Below are positions 40,115 through 49,731 of a stretch of 64,000 nt of DNA, one piece after another. The DNA comes from Sanderia malayensis (taxonomy: Eukaryota; Cnidaria; Scyphozoa; Semaeostomeae; Pelagiidae), in NCBI GenBank assembly GCA_013076295.1, contig RQOL01000520.1, forward strand, positions 62,001 to 126,000, written 5' to 3'. A program made the translations under genes and the position numbers. Positions within the stretch are counted from its first letter, which is position 1. Each line of letters starts with the position of its first letter. A model generated the notes under the pieces. It was not told the DNA's origin, did no database searches, and worked only from the letters and a program-made list of their open reading frames with translations.

Positions 40115-43100
40115 TATTGTCTATTTCTATAAGCAGAGGGACCACCGCTAGATTACACTAAGCGTTTAAGATTTACACCCATTTTTGTTAATGGAAGGAG
40201 TACAGGGTCCGAAGAAATTTAAATTACAACATAGGGGGTGTGACAATTAAGATATTATCATACAACATCGTAGAGTACTAATCTCATTTACTCCCAATAT
40301 GGGTCTTAATGATAGTGAGAATAATAAAAGTGCATTTTTGCGAACGAAGTGGAGCCTATGCTGTTATACTGTGATTGTTATACTGTGAAAGAACTTGAGA
40401 ACCAGCATTCATTGAATAAAAAACAAAAGAACGAACGATTTGTGTCACATCCTGTTACCATGTGAATCATTAAATGTCTTTTTGAGGAGTTCAGGAAACA
40501 GACATCATTTGCACCCACCGTCCAGGATAGCAAGATTTTGTTCCTTATAGCGCTCATTTTTGCTTTGAAGTAAAGAGAGTTATTGGGAAAGAATTAAAGA
40601 TGAGATTAAAGCCAGTCAAAGTCAAACACTATTCCTGCAATAGATTCAGTAAACAGTTTTTTCCCCTAAACAAAAAAAATCGATATGTTAAATTTTGTTG
40701 CATTAGCCCTTTAAAGTACTGCATTTTCGCTAATAGTAATTATTATTACACTTACATTTACCTAAAAGTTTGTTCCAGTGCAAATTTTCTTATTTCTTCA
40801 TTTTCTTCGCCCCTCCCTTAATACGATACCATAGCACTGCAGCCTTCATATTTTGAACAAATTTCAACAAATTTTTAATCCCATGACAGAAGCACTGTAT
40901 TTGCTCTATTCCTTTTAATTCAAGAATTCAACCAACTATTAACAATCCACATCAAAAAAACCCTTTCAAAACAACACCCAACAGAAAAATTTTGCTCATC
41001 AATCTTCCATAATACCCCCACAATATTGTTTATACATTTTACATTTTTACATTCATTTTACATTTTAGACTACACGCGTATTGCAGGAAATGCGGCATTC
41101 TTCTATTTTCACTTCGTGAGCTACCAATAGGTTAACCTTTGATTCAGTAATAGAATCATCCAAGTTGGGGAAATAGTTGCTTGAAGCTCGAAACCTCATT
41201 TTGAAGGTCTCTCGGCTCGCATCTTCAACACTGCACAACGCAAGTTATGATGATAATGAAAATGCAAATAAGGTCAAGAGATATAACACTAGCAAGGGAA
41301 CTCAAAAGGGGGTGGGGGGAGGAGACCCCCTAAATGTTTTGGAGTCGTTTGAAACTGGCATTTCTTAATATAAGTAGATGTAATCAGGAAAACATATCTA
41401 ACTAAAAATTATGAAAATTGGCGGATTTGTAATAGATTTTACTTGCTGCAGGTTAACCCCAATTCTAGCCCCCTATTGTTTTTTTTGTTTGGGTGTTTGA
41501 AGATTGATCTTTTTGTGATCAAAACTCCTTGACTTTGCCATTTTATGCGTTAGCTTAATTTTGATTAAAACAATTTCTCCAAGACGACAATGGAGTTACG
41601 TGACATCACCTTTGTTTGATAGTAGTCACGAAATTTTGGAGAAGCTCACATCTGAGAACTGAAAGATGTGAACTCCTGAAAGATGAATGATGAACTGAAT
41701 GATGTGAACTACTGAAAGATGTTTTGAAGACCAGTCAATGATCGATTCGTAATCGATGATTAGGGACTTCCTCCGTTCTCGATATTTTGTAAAACCTCAG
41801 ACCTTGAGTTTTGACAGGGACCCCCCGTATAGAGAAGTATGGAGTTCCCCCTGGGTCATGTCGCAGCTTAAAGTGGAGAACATAAATCTCCCCTTGGAGA
41901 AAATTGAACTCTACTCTACGCCTATGCCAGCTGCTGCAGGGCCGCGGAGAGGATTTGTGGGCCCGGGTCAGGACAAAAGATACGTAGCGAGGTACGCAGA
42001 AGGCGTGCAGGTACGCCGGAGGCAGACTCTTCTAGGGGGTCTGGGGGAATGCTCCCCCCGAAAATTTTTTGCCTAGACTGATCTGGTGGCTCTTTTGGAT
42101 GCTAAATTGCTTTTTTGGTTGTTACTTTTGTTTGATATTTTTGTTGCGAAAGAACAAAGCAACGACGCTTGCAACCATAGCAACAATTAACTATAGTAAC
42201 GGTTGACCTTTGATTTTTATATATTTCTATTTCGTAATCTCTTTTAGTTGAACTTTGATTTTCTATTTCGTAATTTTTAACTCATCAGTGACTTGCTTTA
42301 TTTTGATTGGTAGAACTTTATCTTTAAACAATATTATTCCTTTTTTGGTAATTGTAGACACATATCACAAGTATCGGTATTTAAACTTCTTCTCGTTGAT
42401 TTTTTAGTTAGTTGAATTTGTAGTTAAATGTGCAGTTGGATTTTTCTTGGGGGTTGTTGAGTGACCGCGTCACGAGTATCGAAATTGAATTTGAATTAAA
42501 GATTGACGAAAAAGAAACCGAAGTACAAAAGACTCTTCTGTCAAGAAAATAACTGTGAGTTTGTCGTAATATTAATAATCTGTTGTGTTGAACCTTCGTC
42601 GTTGAACCCACGTGTAAAACCCCCTTTTAAGTGGTTTTACATTTTAATTGAATTTATACATAACTGATATACTTCACGATAATGCTTTTGTCATTATTGC
42701 TAAAATTATTAACATGTTGTCATAACATAACGGAAAATTGGAATTATTAGTTATTAATTTTTTATTGAGTTATTATTTATCGGCCCCTTTAGCTATGGGC
42801 CCCTGAGTAAATGACCCTCCTGACCCCCCTCTCCTCAGCACTTTACATAAGTGTTCCACCTGGCTTCAAACCATATGCACGTTTTTTATAAGAAACTCAT
42901 CTTGGCATATTTGCATTTGAATGCAGCTAATCTTGGTATATTTGCATATGAATACAACACAGTTTGATGTATAGCCTCTCTTTCATTGACAAAGATGGAA
43001 AGACCATCACATGTCACGTGGAAGCATATCAAATGAGGAAGTTGTGTCGATTGTGCAAAGATTGGGACATTTTTGCAGTTAGCTATTACACAGGTGAAGT

Positions 43101-43134
43101 AGTTTTTGTTTTTAAATTAAAATATAACAGGAAC

Positions 43135-44797
43135 ATGGCAGAAGGAACCTCAAGGGAATTAACTAATGGTTTGGAGTCATTGTAAGCATATCTCATTTAG
43201 CTATTTGCTGTTATGTACCTACATAGTATATTTTGGCTTTTATTATATAATTTGATGAAATTCAATCTTAGTTCTAACTTTTTAATGACTATATAATATT
43301 AATGCTATATTGTAATTAGAGCTCAATTTTAGTAACATTGATTATTGAAATTCTTTTTTTCTTTTTAGTCCTTACTTTTACTTTACTCTTTATTTCTTAC
43401 TGTTCCTAGTGTCACTGTTGAAAAATTGAATTCATGTAATTTAAATTTGTATCAATGTTGGCATGTAATTTAACAAAGGGCACTTGGCTCGATAGCTCTA
43501 TTGAGTTTTTTCACGATGTTCAAAGCTTATCTTAAATCATAGTATTTTTATTTTGCTTAACCTGTAATGAAAAACTTGAATTGATATATGAGGAAGTATG
43601 AAGAAGGATTATACTGAATATTGTGATTGCTTTATTTTCTTTTAGTCTTATCAGTCATTGTGACGAAAATGTAGAAAGGTTTGGAGATATGTGGGTACAT
43701 GTAGCTCCTACTGATGAAGTTCATCGTGAAGTGTTACAACATTTTGAGGGGGTATCAAAAAGAAAGTCACCCTATGTGTGAAAAAGCTGTTCAAGAGCTG
43801 TAAAATAATGAAATACCGTGGCATCAATCACTATTTCGGGCTCCAGAAAAAAGCTATTGAAGGAAAAATGGAGTCATTCAAGAGAGTTCTAGAAGATGAT
43901 AACCAGGATGCTGTGTGTAGTCATAGCCAATCTCCGGACATAGGTAGAACACTGTCAACAGGTACTCAAACTCAAAAGAATGAAATAACCTGCTATACAT
44001 CTGTGGCCATTCAAACAGTTCCAGAGGAAAATATTCCTCAAGAATTCTTTAAGCAATTGCCAAAGCAATTTATCATAAACCCTAGCCTTTTAGATTCCAC
44101 CAATGAGGTTGTCCTTGGAGAGGGTACCTTTTCTACAGTGAAAATGATGAATTTTAAGGGGATCCAGGTAGCTGTTAAAGAATACAAAGAAAGCAGTCAC
44201 TACTCCTTGTCATCTATGAAGAAGAGAATTTTGAATGAGGCAATAAATTTGTTGAACATAGCAGCACATGAAGGAATTCCATTTCTTTTGGGTGTGTCTA
44301 TGGTTCAAAAGCCATTCATGCTTATCACCCAATTATGCACCTATCATGGTAAATGTATAACCCTCCTCAAGCTATTAAGGAAAAACCCATGCTATTTCTC
44401 CAGCAATGAATGACTGAATATATTTCAAACACTGTCTTCCACTCTTCTTCATGTCCATAATGCGGGTTTGCTTCACAATGATATTAAGAGTGATAACGTT
44501 GTTTTTGTGCGCAAGGAAACAAAAAGATGGCTTCCAGTGTTGATTGATTACAGTGAAAGCTGCAGAATAGAAGCAGCCACACCAAGACCTTATAGAAATC
44601 ATCACGACTATCTTGACCAAAGTGTTCTTGCTGGAGATGCACCCTCAGTTGAATCCGACGTTTTTTCCTTTTGTATGCTGATAAAAAAGGTTGTTCAGTA
44701 CACAAACATTGATGACCAGACTAAAAAATTTCTTCTTGGCATTGCGCGGCAAGGAACTGAAAGCGCAAATAGACCAAATTATCAGAAATGTTGTTAG
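43135..44797 (+). pseudogene. Protein-kinase-like gene, broken
   Basis: Exon 1 (43135-43181, MAEGTSRELTNGLES) joins exon 2 (from 43646, acceptor TTTTAG) in phase 2, giving LISHCDENVERFGDMWVHVA. A frame break near 43,755 precedes the main part (43,760-44,797), which holds a kinase fold: glycine loop GEGTFSTV, lysine strand VAVKEY, an N-lobe hinge region, catalytic loop LHNDIKSDNVVF, LIDYSES in the DFG position and SDVFSFCMLI in the C-lobe. HRD is HND and DFG is DYS, but the catalytic Asp, the following Lys and Asn, and the metal-binding Asp are present. A TGA at 44411-44413 interrupts the frame before the catalytic loop; coding continues in the same frame to TAG at 44795. Such divergent kinases form large families in some invertebrates; exact family not known. 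Confidence 0.72.
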
Positions 44798-44952
44798 CTG
44801 TTAAATTTTAAAATCTTTTTAGCATTTTGAAAAAATTAGTGTTAAATTCTTTTTAGTGTATATCAAATCAAATCAATCAAAACTTTTTTCTCAGCAAATT
44901 GATCAATTACAGAATATGTCGTTAATATAGTTGTTAAAATTCATTTATTAAA

Positions 44953-45142
44953 CAGTCAAATCTGCAGAGTTCGAATCGAACTCGCGTAATTCGAACTTTG
45001 TATAATTTGAACGAAATTCTTTGTCCCTTCAAAGATCACTGATGAACCAACTTTTGCAAGACAAACCTCTATAATTCGAACTTTTTGTAATTCGAACATT
45101 TTCACGCTGCCCCAGGGTGTTCGAATTAGACAGAATTGACTG
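44953..45142. mobile_element. ~190-bp MITE, CAGTCAAwTCTG ends
   Basis: Left end CAGTCAAATCTGCAGAG, right end inverse of CAGTCAATTCTGTCTAA. Repeated TTCGAACT/AATTCGAA motifs inside, arranged as inverted pairs, in the style of pogo/Tigger-derived MITEs. TA follows the right end; the left flank is AA, so the target duplication is not intact. Confidence 0.65.
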
Positions 45143-45366
45143 TAATATTACCTACCCTTAAGGCTTGCAGATAAGCATTCTTTATGGTCGGACAAAATCC
45201 TCTACATAGAAGCCTTGTTACCTTAATTGCAAAGAGCAATATTTGTTCACGTAGAAATTCAACACCGAAAGGGTTTCGGTGATTATTTGCTAGCCTTTAG
45301 GGTAAAACATTCAAAGTCTAACCGTTATGAATCTAACTTTACTTTAACAAAATTTAACTGCTATTA

Positions 45367-45634
45367 CCGTAAATTCTCCAATAAGCCCCTGCGGATTACT
45401 TGCATAAACAAAATTTCAACTGGATCATTGTTCAACGATAAGCGAAATGAAAGCTACAGGATGCAGCCAATCAATAAAGTTATTGGTTTAAGCCTGCTGT
45501 TATTTGCAATACATTTAGTAAACAACTTCAATGTCTCGAAACCTGGGCTCAATATCCTTGCAAATGATTATGAGCATGGTGGCTTTCAAGGGGAGGGCTT
45601 ATTCGGACGCGAGGGCTTATTCGAGGATTTGCAG
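45367..45634. mobile_element. MITE with CCGTAAATTCTCCAATAAGC ends
   Basis: Left end TA-CCGTAAATTCTCCAATAAGC; right end inverse of CTGCAAATCCTCGAATAAGC followed by TA (45635-45636). GGGCTTATTCG motifs are repeated near the right end. Same end type as the element at 39232. Its right edge lies 12 bp from the stop codon of the chromodomain gene. Confidence 0.7.
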
Positions 45635-45646
45635 TAAATACATAAA

Positions 45647-45831
45647 TCACTCGATTGGGATTTTAGAAATGGCATTGATCACCAGATCAGGTAATAAATG
45701 TTCCTGTGGCTCCCAAGAATTAAATGACTGTTCCCAGTCTTGCCATTTTATTAAAAATTCCAGCTTTCCCTGCTTGTTTTTCCTGATCCTCTCCACACGC
45801 TCCACTTTCCACAGCTTTTCACTTTCACTTG
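45647..45831 (-). CDS. Chromodomain gene, last exon
   Basis: On the minus strand, acceptor TTTTACAG opens a 185-nt exon in phase 1, ending in TGA (45647-45649). It encodes ASESEKLWKVERVERIRKNK, then GKLEFLIKWQDWEQSFNSW and EPQEHLLPDLV, then a short helix. This is a chromodomain: the VERVERI strand, the FLIKWQDW core and the NSWEP motif with its conserved Trp, then the C-terminal helix. Chromodomains usually bind methylated lysine on histone tails; W residues of the cage are present. The incoming phase equals that of the 30-nt micro-exons upstream, which supports one gene. A chromovirus integrase tail is an alternative, but the intron-exon structure argues for a host gene. Confidence 0.8.
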
Positions 45832-46120
45832 CTGTAAAACAACAAATAGATAAATATTACATGCCAAACCCTTAACATTCCCTGATTCTAATCATTATCT
45901 AATTTATTGCTAGCACAAAAAAGTAATCGATTTGCATGCATTGACAAGCTGTGTTTATATTACGCCAGTACAAATGCAAAGAATAGTTAGGAGAAAAGCT
46001 ACGTTCTTATCAGCTCAAGTTAGTAAATGATTTGTTGTTTATCAAAAAATATACTTTGAGTTCATTTTAGGTTTGAAACTGTGCACAAATTTTGGTGCAT
46101 TCAAGTCAAAACCTGTCTAC

Positions 46121-48571
46121 CTTTCTTGAAACTCTTTGCTTTCTTTGGTCCTTAAAATAAGAGTATGAAGCCATATACTTATTTATTGGGATAAAAGTTC
46201 TTTCATGCAAAATCTGAGAAATGAACACTATATAGTTATCATCTCTCGCTGACTATGGTTTTTAAAAGATGTGTTCTTCAAAGAAGCAGTTATGGTGTAA
46301 ATGTGTATATTTTTAAACATACATACTTTTTAAGGCTTTGTTGTGTCTTTTAGTTACTAAAAAAGTTGATATTCATATAACAACAGAAGGAACGTTTTCC
46401 ATAATAAATACATTCATTGTACATATCTTAAATTTGTATAGGCACCATAGACTGCTAAACCTGCCACGGGGGCGCTTGGATGGCAGGTGAGATTTTCCTA
46501 AATAAAGGCAAGAAATAAAATGCTTATTAAATGTTTCCAATTAAGGAGGTATAATTGCATCCTTGTATGCTGCCTGTCATAGAAAAATAAATAAATTGGG
46601 TAACAATGAAATTGATTATTCATATAACATTCCTCACCAGTTTCTTTCCCTTTTCCGCAAGCTTCGACTGAAAGAGAAGAAGGTTAGGAAAATTTTGTAA
46701 ACAACTTAAGTAAAATAAAGAAAGTAAGTAAGTACAGAGCTATTCTTTACATAAATTTTTACAAGATTCTTTATTTCCTTGGCAAAATTCAACTGCGAGA
46801 AACACAATATTGAAAATTATGTTTAAGACAGCATAAAAAACAAATTAAGTAAAAGTGCCACCATTTTAAACTACTTACCAGATCTGTCATTTTCTTGGTG
46901 AATTTCAACTGTAAAAACATAATTGTGATAAAATATGTATGACCACAAATTTAAACATAGTAAGTATAGCCCTGGTACCCGTCGATGCCGGGTTGAGATT
47001 TCGGCGAATGGCCTTTATTTAAGTAGATACTTTGTCAGGAAAAATTAGCTCACGTACATGCCAGCCGATCGTACATTTTTTATTCTGCTTCGGTATCCAC
47101 TTCCTCATAGTTAATGAAATGTGTACTTTGAATGAATATCAGATTTTAATTAACTTTTTTGAACTGTGTGCTTCGAATTGAATCAAGAAACATGTATCCC
47201 ACAACCACACAGATTTAGACTGGTGATTTATTTGACGTCACAATAGATCTGAGAAATCGAAAATTCCGTCACATTTTATTTCAACTACCCGTTACTTTTC
47301 TGGTTTTACTCTTTTAATTCTAAACGTTTTGTAAAACATTTTTCGCTAAGGACACTCCCAGACAAATTCCGGTTACATAGATACCTTTCATTTTGCGATG
47401 TGTGGAGTGGTTCTTGAGTTATAAGCGGACATAGCCACAAACATACATACATACATACATACATACATGCATAAAAACAGTTCTGTTTTATATATATATA
47501 AGAATGGAGCCATTCTTGACCTAAACTTCTTACCCGATTCTTCATTTTTTTGGTGAGCTGCAAGTGTAACAAAAGATAATATGATGAAATATGCAAGAAT
47601 AAAATATAAACACGAAATAACTAGGAGTGCAGCCATTCTTGACATAAACTCCTTACCAGTTTCTTCATTTTCATGGTAAATTTCAACTGCAAGAAAAAAT
47701 AACTTTGATAAAAAATGTCAGACCAAGACCACAAATATGAACAATGTAAATAGGAATGGAGCCATTCTTGGCATAAATTTCTTACCAGGTTCATCATTTT
47801 CTTGATGAATTTCAACTGTAAGAAAATATAATTATATGAAATATTTATGAGATAAATATATACAATGTCAGTAAAAATGAGGGCTTTCTTGACCTAAATT
47901 TCTTACAGGGTTCTTCGTTTTCTTTGTGAACTTCAACTGTAAGAAAACATAATTATGAAAAAATATGTACAACCATAAATATAAATGCAATAACTAAGTG
48001 TGCAGCGATTTGTGACATAAACTCCATACCAGTTTCTTCATTTTCATGGTAAATTTCAGCTGCAAGAAAAATAGCTATGATAACAAAATGTCAGACCAAG
48101 ACCACACATATGAACAATGTAAGTAGGAATGGAGCCATTCTTGGCATAAATTTCTTACCAGGTTCATCATTTTCTTGATGAATTTCAACTGTAAGAAAGT
48201 ATAATTATATGAAATATTTAAGAGACAAATACAAACAATGTCAGTAAATATGAGGGCTTTCTTGACCTAAAGTTCTTACCGGGTTGTTCATTTTCTTTGT
48301 GAACTTCAACTGTAAGAAAACATAATTATGAAGAAGTATGTAATACCATAAATACAAACGAGATAAAGAATGCATCCTTCACATATACTCCCTACCAGTT
48401 TCTTCATCTTCTTGTTGAACTGCAACTGTAAAAAACACAATTGTGAGAATTATAGTAAACATATAGAAATAAACTAGGTGAAATGATTTTTCCATAATTA
48501 TTTTGGTAATATGCAGTCACTTTTCACATTAGCTTCCCTACCAGGCTCTTCTAGTTCTTGGTGAACTTCAA
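46121..48571 (-). CDS. Array of 13 micro-exons of 30 nt
   Basis: Thirteen minus-strand blocks of exactly 30 nt, nearly all bounded by AG acceptors and GT donors: 48542-48571, 48396-48425, 48280-48309, 48159-48188, 48030-48059, 47907-47936, 47786-47815, 47657-47686, 47534-47563, 46879-46908, 46763-46792, 46638-46667, 46121-46150. All enter after one base of a codon and leave after one base, so any number can be included or skipped without changing frame, and the phase matches the chromodomain exon. Most encode variants of V-E-(V/I)-H-Q-E-N-E-E-P; the last two (46638, 46121) diverge and become basic (GPKKAKSFKK). The exon at 47534 has lost its usual acceptor (AC for AG), but an AG six bases inside would leave a 24-nt exon in frame. 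Introns are mostly 86-116 nt. No first exon was found to the right. The product would have a repeated acidic linker before the chromodomain. Confidence 0.72.
47442..47473. repeat. (CATA)n microsatellite
   Basis: Seven or so CATA units in the intron between micro-exons at 46879 and 47534. It creates the M-Y-V-C repeats of spurious minus-strand frames. Confidence 0.9.
47657..48029 (-). repeat. 373-bp three-micro-exon cassette, copy A
   Basis: Contains micro-exons at 47657, 47786 and 47907. Each lies exactly 373 bp from its counterpart in copy B, and the intron sequence is also shared (e.g. AGGAATGGAGCCATTCTTGG, TCAGACCAAGACCACA). Confidence 0.85.
48030..48402 (-). repeat. 373-bp three-micro-exon cassette, copy B
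   Basis: Contains micro-exons at 48030, 48159 and 48280 in the same order as copy A with a few substitutions (for example ENEQP for ENEEP). A tandem duplication of the whole cassette, introns included. Confidence 0.85.
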
Positions 48572-48925
48572 CTGCAAGGGAACAATGAGAGTTACAGGGG
48601 TTAGCATAACAAATTACGTAAGAATGCAGTAGTAGTATATATAGGCTAACGACCATATGTAAATCTTTAATGTTCAAGAGCGGCACGGTTTTTTAAATGT
48701 TTAAGGAAAAGCCGCAGATTGTTAAATGTTTAAGAATGTGGTGGGATGGAATGTTAGAGGTTTAAGCTTTGCGGAGGTGTCGGATTAATTTATTGGCAGA
48801 GGGCATTTGGTTTTTCCAGAAGCGTAAGATTATTTTAAAGAAAAAAAGATTTTGATATAAATTGAAAGTATATAAACCAGAAAAATTGTGTAAAATGTAA
48901 AATGTGAAGGAAAAAGGAAGCAAAA
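48572..48925. other. Junction between chromodomain gene and virus-like element
   Basis: No gene seen. Contains two similar stretches around AAATGTTTAAG (48,695-48,735) and a TATA-like box. The left end of the element should be in here. The minus-strand frame at 48,498-48,686 covers only one micro-exon and is not a gene by itself. Confidence 0.5.
48869..48876 (+). promoter_or_regulatory. TATA-like box before first viral gene
   Basis: TATATAAA, 50 bp before the ATG at 48,926. Similar boxes stand before other genes of the element. Inferred from position and sequence only. Confidence 0.45.
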
Positions 48926-49231
48926 ATGGATATTGTGTTTGATGAATCAGATAGTCCAGCGGAGAGAGTAGAGAAATTATGTAAAAAATCAGCTGCTGCA
49001 AATAGAGAATTAATAAGTCAAGTTGATAGATTTATAGAGCATATTTGTGAAATAAGTGCAGATACACCAGAAAATTTGTGTAAAATCTATGATTTGAAGA
49101 GAGACTTTCGTAAGCGTGGCTTTGATTGTAATTTTGAAGAACGAATGCATAACATAGTAGATGAAATCGGAAATTGTTTTAAAAGATTCCGAGGAGCAAA
49201 TGTTGTGGACTATATCTACAACGGAGAATGA
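48926..49231 (+). CDS. Unknown ~101-aa protein, perhaps N-terminal part of the Fic gene
   Basis: Starts MDIVFDESDSPAERVEKL and continues as a largely helical, charged protein with no family I recognise. Its 3' end overlaps, in another frame, the start of the Fic-domain frame (49,161). It could be a separate small gene, or the N terminus of a longer Fic protein cut by a frameshift near 49,160-49,220; the second fits the absence of any spacer. Confidence 0.5.
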   Translation: MDIVFDESDSPAERVEKLCKKSAAANRELISQVDRFIEHICEISADTPENLCKIYDLKRDFRKRGFDCNFEERMHNIVDEIGNCFKRFRGANVVDYIYNGE

Positions 49232-49658
49232 AATATCGGATTTGAAAAGTGCTTTTATATATTTGAAAACATGTCGATCTTATTCAAGTTGGATAGATGT
49301 AGAAATGATAAAAGAAGCACATTCATATTTCATGGAAACAGAAAATGCGTCGATGTTTTCAGAAAAATGTAGATGTAGTAAATATAAAGGACAAATATAT
49401 AAATATTGTCATCTAGATAGAATTGAAAGAGAGATGGAAAAATTGATTCTGAAGCAGCGCAACTTGAGTGTGTGGGAATTTATAGCCTGGTTTTAATGGA
49501 TTCATCCGTTTGCGGATGGAAATGGGAGACTTGCTAAATTATTGTATTATCATTTGACGAGTGAAATAAAAATATGGACAAATCAACAAGAATTTATTGA
49601 GAGATGTATAAATTTACAAAGAGAAATGCGAAAAGATGAAATGTTAATGATTGAATAA
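49161..49658 (+). pseudogene. Fic-domain protein with in-frame stop
   Basis: Helical region with VEMIKEAHSYFME, then a TAA at 49494-49496, then directly in the same frame WIHPFADGNGRLAK (HPFADGNGR at 49503-49529) and a C-terminal helix, ending TAA 49656-49658. HPFxxGNGR is the catalytic motif of Fic enzymes, which transfer AMP (or other nucleotide moieties) to hydroxyl side chains of target proteins; the His is the general base and the GNGR loop binds the nucleotide phosphates. The stop falls two residues before the motif, so the truncated product would have no active site. Everything after the stop is well conserved, so the lesion is either recent, a sequence error, or tolerated. Host source of the gene is not known. 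Confidence 0.72.
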
Positions 49659-49731
49659 AAACTTATGTGTTTTGTAAAAAAAGATGAATAAAAAGCTTAA
49701 AAGAAATAACTAGATATGTGTGTGAACAAAA

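Larger units (their letters stand above)
38696..43134. other. 4.4-kb gene-free stretch with MITEs
   Basis: No supported gene on either strand. It holds a TACCGTAAAT-type MITE (39232-39655), a related element or pair (39845-40114), and at about 41,290-42,075 a stretch with G and C runs (GGGGGTCTGGGGGAATGCTC) that looks like a dispersed repeat without visible ends. Short open frames at 38,908, 39,164, 40,600, 41,177 and 41,756 show no recognisable protein features and overlap these repeats. Confidence 0.6.
44798..45646. other. Spacer between kinase and chromodomain genes, two MITEs
   Basis: Convergent ends of the plus-strand kinase relic and the minus-strand chromodomain gene. Filled mainly by the MITEs at 44953-45142 and 45367-45634. 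The plus-strand open frames at 45,227 and 45,531 run through a MITE and antisense to the chromodomain exon and are not credible genes. Confidence 0.6.

Noticed and set aside
41290..42075. Gene in the G/C-run region (plus-strand frame at 41,756)
   Set aside because: The sequence looks like a dispersed repeat and the frame has no family features.
45647..45831. Chromodomain as the tail of a chromovirus integrase
   Set aside because: No integrase or reverse transcriptase is adjacent, and the exon has a splice acceptor in phase with the micro-exons.
45227..45875. Plus-strand frames across the MITE and chromodomain exon
   Set aside because: They run through transposon ends and antisense to a clear chromodomain.
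47306..47815. Minus-strand frames with M-Y-V-C repeats
   Set aside because: They result from the CATA microsatellite and from reading through micro-exon and intron together.
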